NCBI GenBank assembly: GCA_023630585.1
Contig: CM042558.1
Span: 8,215,300-8,279,299 of the forward strand
DNA: 64,000 nucleotides
Source: Cranoglanis bouderius
Lineage: Eukaryota > Chordata > Actinopteri > Siluriformes > Cranoglanididae
Reading direction: 5' to 3'
Shown: positions 59,993 to 64,000 of the stretch, in pieces
Numbering within the stretch: position 1 is the stretch's first letter
Layout: the number at the start of each line of letters is the position of its first letter
The notes under the pieces: model-generated
What the model was told of the DNA's origin: nothing
Databases searched by the model: none
What the model saw: the letters and a program-made list of their open reading frames with translations, nothing else
Translations under genes and position numbers: made by a program

Positions 59993-60190
59993 ACACCACA
60001 ATGGAACAGGAGCCAATAAATCGTGTTTGGATTAATGTGACAAGTCACGTGGTGGTCATGCTGTTGACATGAAGCGCGTAAGTGACAGCTGGATCAATGA
60101 CACGAGGCACGCGGTTTAATATTAACCGAGCAGTGTTTACACTTATGTTAAAAACTGGTTTATTCTATGGCTCCACTTTTGTTCTGCAAA
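59993..60190 (+). repeat. unclassified dispersed repeat, copy B
   Basis: Partner of 57975-58220, about 2.0 kb away, roughly 75-80% identical by eye over the shared blocks. Confidence 0.8.
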
Positions 60191-60194
60191 TTCC

Positions 60195-61100
60195 ATGGAT
60201 ACAACGAGTATGGGTTTATTTCGTGAACATCATCTAGATTCTTCAAATGCTATTTTCTTAAGAGCTTTCTCTTCCTGAAATGGCCACTGACTGAACACTT
60301 GACTTTGGTGCTTGGACCCCTGAACATAATGACTTTGATAATGCTGGTTGTGATTTCCACCAAAAACATTCACAGACCCCTTGGCTATGCTTCAGGGAGC
60401 CCTGGGGTTCCTCGGAGCCCATTTTAAGAACTCATTGGGTTTTGAATGTATAACTGGGCATTATGATAAATATGGATTTGACAGTTCTACAGCAACAGTT
60501 CTCCCAGACGTCTCCATACACAGGAGAAATGAACAATTAGCTAAATGTCTTCCAAAATTCTTCATACTTAGCTTATATTATGTAATTTTTTTAAAGAACG
60601 CCTTTGAAAAAGAAACGAAGAACGTATTGAGATCATTCTCATGGCTAGATCGGGAAGCTGTCGCAAGGTTGCGATGGACTTTAACAGGAAACATGGTAAG
60701 CACATCACACACGACACTGTTGCCAAACTTAACTAATTCAAAAAGTGTTGCGGACCAAACATAGTCCCTGATGTATGGAAACCTTTGGGACATGCTGTAT
60801 ATTAAATGATGTGTATCATGGTAAGTTACACAGGTAAGTTAAAAAAAAAAAAGTTTAGCCTTGCATTCCGTAACCTCTACAAAATAGAGAGAAGATTGTA
60901 AAATTAAAAATTAAAAACATGTTAAGCTTTTAAAATTTTAATACATTTTCAAAGCATTATAAAACTTTGAACTTTAGTAGATCATTTTAACATCCGGTTA
61001 ACTGCTTTCAAAGTTTAGCTATTGTTATTGAACAAGTAGAACACGGGGAAGCTAACGAGCCTAGTCCTTCTTGTTACTAATTTGTATGCCTCAAATAACC
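60195..61100. other. jmjd1c: intronic DNA with no recognised element
   Basis: Open frame of 127 codons at 60381-60764 without known domain. The words GGTGCTTGGACCCCTGAACA near 60308 resemble the right end of the element at 44697-45278 but are isolated. Confidence 0.5.
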
Positions 61101-61104
61101 TTAA

Positions 61105-61465
61105 ACTATGTTTCAAACAGGAAGGAAGCTATTGAAGAAAAACTATATCAGACAGCTGACCTTTGCTTGACCCTGTTTGGATCGATTCCAAAACCTAATC
61201 AGTTCGTCCGCTGGTTACAATGATACTTCTTTATAAATCCTACAAACGTTCAACCTTTCGATGTTGAGATATCATGCTAAAGAGAATCACAGACGGAATC
61301 ACGGGCGGACAGATGGCAAAAATCTTCCTGAGCGTGGACGTGTATCTAACGGCTCTGTCTGACAAACAGGAATTAAGCTACTGAAAAAGAATAATTGCTG
61401 TGACGGTGATCCTGTTTGGATCAATTTCAAAATCTAATCAGTTCATCTGCTGGTTACAGTGATCA
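61105..61465. repeat. imperfect direct repeat of about 100 bp
   Basis: Block 61118-61222 and block 61366-61462 share AAACAGGAA.. AAGCTA, CCTGTTTGGATC, CAAAA.CTAATCAGTTC and CTGGTTACA.TGAT in the same order. The outer sequence GTTGAGATATCATGCTA at about 61262 is a phrase I associate with a common fish repeat. It is probably a decayed dispersed element with a partial duplication. Confidence 0.65.
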
Positions 61466-61514
61466 TTCCATAGATATCGATGTACAGTACGTTGTCATAT
61501 TGCCCAGCCCTACG

Positions 61515-61899
61515 TAGAGATGGCACAGATATGATATCCAGATTCGGTATGAGGAGGATACCAGGGAGAAAATGTCGATCTGATACAGGAGAGTAAAATC
61601 TGATCCGATCCTGTAATGAAAGACTGGACTTGGATTTGGAATTATTTATTTATTTTGGAACTGGAAATATTTACACGTATATTAACGTACGAACCACTAA
61701 GCCACTGTTCCCTCATTATATTTCTATTTGAAATGTGAGTAATGTTTGTGTGGAAGTGTTGAACTGAATAAACAAAGCTGCGGTTTTCTGCAGGTTCTTA
61801 GCTACGCATTTTTATGATTTTATCGATATCGGCTGATACTCCAGGTTTCAGTATCGGTATCGGTACTGGAAAAGAAAACATTGTATCGTGCCACCTCTA
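61515..61899. mobile_element. probable MITE with TAGAGATGGCAC/GTGCCACCTCTA ends
   Basis: Imperfect inverted ends at 61515-61526 and 61888-61899. The inside contains repeated ATCGGTATCGGTA-like words near the right end. No matching target duplication is seen; the sequence immediately left (TTGCCCAGCCCTA) looks like the end of another hAT-type element. Confidence 0.55.
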
Positions 61900-62245
61900 A
61901 AGCCAAGATCGTTATGGCTGATATTCTAAGAGCTCTGATATCTGGATCACACCAGAAATGACTAAATGAGTTCCCTAATATTTAAAGCATCCCTAATAAT
62001 AATAATGTAACCGTTTGCTACATTATCTTTACACTGTACGGTAAATCTACAGCAGAATATGTGTCTGACATAACTGTGTATTAACTGCCGTCCATTATAT
62101 ATACAGTAAAGGCTCCTCCATTATGAGTGAATGAACAGGGTTTTTTTTTTTCTCAGTACTGGGAATCATGTTGAAGTCATTGCTCCTGTAAGACACGATT
62201 AGGATTTAGAAGCTGCATTAGAAATCAAGTTCAGTGGTGGTGGTG

Positions 62246-62292
62246 GTGGTGTGTGTGGGTGGGGGGTGTGTGTGTGTGTGTGTGTGTGTGTG
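62246..62292. repeat. (GGT)n/(GT)n microsatellite
   Basis: Short GGT repeats from about 62234, then GT to 62292 with a GGGTGGGGGG interruption. Confidence 0.9.
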
Positions 62293-62513
62293 TCCTGCAG
62301 TAGCTCCAGACAGTGGTGTGATTATCAATCCCCAGCGCTGCTGCTGGAGGAAAATCTGCCTGTCACTAAAGGCAGCAGGAGTTCCCTGACTGGCTGGGCT
62401 TGGTCCGCCGTAGTCCAATCACCGAGGACCTGCTTACACACACGGCTAACACACACTCGGCATGGCTCGATCTGCCTTTTAAATCACACATGCAGAGAGA
62501 GATCAAATGAACG

Positions 62514-62545
62514 TGTGTGTGTGTGTGTGTGTGTGTGAGTGAGTA

Positions 62546-62585
<40 letters not shown>
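62514..62585. repeat. compound (GT)n(GA)n microsatellite
   Basis: GT 62514-62537, GAGT units, then GA 62556-62585. Confidence 0.93.
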
Positions 62586-62589
<4 letters not shown>

Positions 62590-62591
<2 letters not shown>

Positions 62592-63735
62592 CGCCTCCTC
62601 CCCTCATCACATTAGCGTGATATGCAGGGACACGAGGCCCTCTCGCTCATATTTTGAGTATAATGCGTAGTGGCAGCGATGAAGAAATGAGATGTTCATG
62701 TCACTCAGATGATCCGTGATACACGTCAGGGACAAACAGCCTCACGCTCCCTCACAAAAAAACAACAACAGCAACAACAACAAAAAAAAAAACACCTGTA
62801 ACATGTCGTGTAAGGTTGTGAGTATCAGTGTCCTCTTTTTCCAAGCCTGTCATAAGCTCTCTTGTCTGCGTCTTTGCGTCTCAGTGTCCAAAACGCCGGC
62901 TAGAAAGAGCGTATTAAACAACGCTTGAAGCCCAGAGAGAAAAAGAGTTTTATATTTTTCGCTCCTTGCTGTTAGTGATTCTGTTTGTTTTTCGACTACG
63001 CGGTGATGCCTCGCATCGTAACTGGAGAGCTGGGGTTTTGTTTTCGAATCGTTTAGTTGATCATTCAAAAATCAGACGCATCCCCGAATGTAGTCCATTA
63101 GGCAAAGTGTTTGGTGTCAAGACATTTGCTTGTAAAGAAACTATGTGACTGATGTTGCTAAGGAAGTTTACAGCTGTCACACAAACGTAGACTTTTGCCA
63201 TTTTATTAAGCTGCTCAGGTACAAATGACATTACTGAAACAAACAAGCAAGTATGTCATGATTTAGCCATACGCTTCCCTTGCTAGCTAGCTACAGCAGT
63301 TTCATAGTTCAGTATAAAACTAAAGCAAAAAAAAGCTTCTTTGGGGCTCCCGAGTGGCAAATCAAATCAACATGGGCTGCTCACTGCATCGACAGTAAAC
63401 AAAGTAGCGCTTGTTAAATCTAGCTTGTTACTACACAGTTTTGAGGAGGTAAATATACTTCACTCATCACAGTTGCTACCAAAAGGAGGTGTCCATGTTT
63501 TTCTCCCCGCGCTCTGTAGCTCGAAAAAATGACGTTCTGATTTCCCGCTTCTGAGGAAAAGGCTCTGGGAGTTCGGTGCACACAAGAACACATCAAGCTC
63601 AAATTATCCTCAGTCAGACCTCTTTTCCTGACAAATCCCCGAAAGAGCGCACTTCCTCTTAGTCTAAACGACCGAGCACAACAGAAAAACATCGTCAGGC
63701 AAGACGGCGAGAGGGAGCAGAGCCATGACCTCGAG
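62590..63735. other. jmjd1c: intronic DNA with no recognised element
   Basis: Contains an A-rich CAA patch at 62756-62794; no exon resembling the first jmjd1c coding exon was found. Confidence 0.55.
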
Positions 63736-63858
63736 CACAGAGAGAGAGAGAGCGAGCGAGAGAGAGAGAGATCAGTGCTTTTTTCTTACACTAGGATTAA
63801 AACAATGCCTTTGTTTACAGGCACTCTAATGGAGCCATTCCGCTCTCTTTCTCTTATT

Positions 63859-63937
<79 letters not shown>
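63736..63937. repeat. (GA)n, (CT)n and long (CA)n tracts
   Basis: GA with GAGC interruptions 63736-63771, CT 63857-63872 and pure CA 63873-63937. Confidence 0.95.
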
Positions 63938-63943
<6 letters not shown>

Positions 63944-64000
63944 CACTCCTCACAGCTGGAGATGGGGCATTGTGAAGCAGCCAGTGTCAGCACACAAAAG

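Larger units (their letters stand above)
52498..64000 (-). other. jmjd1c: partial intron upstream of the 52333-52497 exon
   Basis: At least 11.5 kb of intron on the 5' side of the exon (minus strand). The first coding exon was searched for by its expected conserved residues and not seen, so it probably lies beyond the right edge. Confidence 0.75.

Overview
The window is teleost fish nuclear DNA, and almost all of it is intron. Two spliced coding exons on the minus strand (52333-52497 and 3940-4053) join in frame into 93 residues. From recall of the family these match the N-terminal region of JMJD1C, a KDM3/JHDM2-family nuclear protein, better than KDM3A or KDM3B. Everything between the exons (4054-52332, about 48.3 kb) is a single intron. 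Positions 1-3939 are the start of the next intron and 52498-64000 the end of the preceding one. No other host gene, tRNA, rRNA, CRISPR array or operon-like structure is visible. A fish is indicated by the mix of Tc1-like transposons, short tRNA-derived and 5S-derived SINEs and very dense (CA)n/(GA)n microsatellites. The Tc1 load and (AC)n density would suit a catfish or another otophysan, but the species is not proven here.

Layout. 1-3939: microsatellites only. 3940-4053: jmjd1c exon. 4523-5832: a decayed Tc1-like element cut by a (GTATAG..CA)n minisatellite. 8403-9747: a frameshifted, internally deleted Tc1-like element. 10.7-16.2 kb: a microsatellite cluster with two tRNA-type SINEs. 16291-18657: a 2.37-kb pentanucleotide satellite with internal duplications of about 1 kb. 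19652-20075 and 24068-24614: two TTAA-flanked MITEs, the second a long palindrome. 27-33 kb: short Tc1-derived elements, one split by a SINE with a 7-bp target duplication. 34020-35236: a hAT-type non-autonomous element with near-perfect 8-bp flanks and an inserted SINE. 36959-38457: a young Tc1-like element with an uninterrupted 321-residue transposase and 190-bp terminal repeats, missing the outer bases of its right end. 38462-39403: a fold-back element. 39425-39847: a 5S rRNA-derived SINE. 43078-43155: a perfect 30-bp hairpin. 44697-45278: a MITE. 46974-48741: two Tc1/mariner-type elements 32 bp apart. 50930-51444: Tc1 fragments. 52333-52497: jmjd1c exon. 53-64 kb: SINEs, a hAT MITE with perfect 8-bp flanks, an unclassified duplicated repeat and more microsatellites.

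Functionally, one host transcription unit crosses the window from right to left. The only other protein that could plausibly be made is the transposase at 37240-38205. I did not find a previously undescribed multi-gene system. The unusual material is structural: long inverted repeats, a higher-order pentamer satellite, nested insertions with readable target duplications, and simple repeats placed a few bases from the two jmjd1c donor sites.
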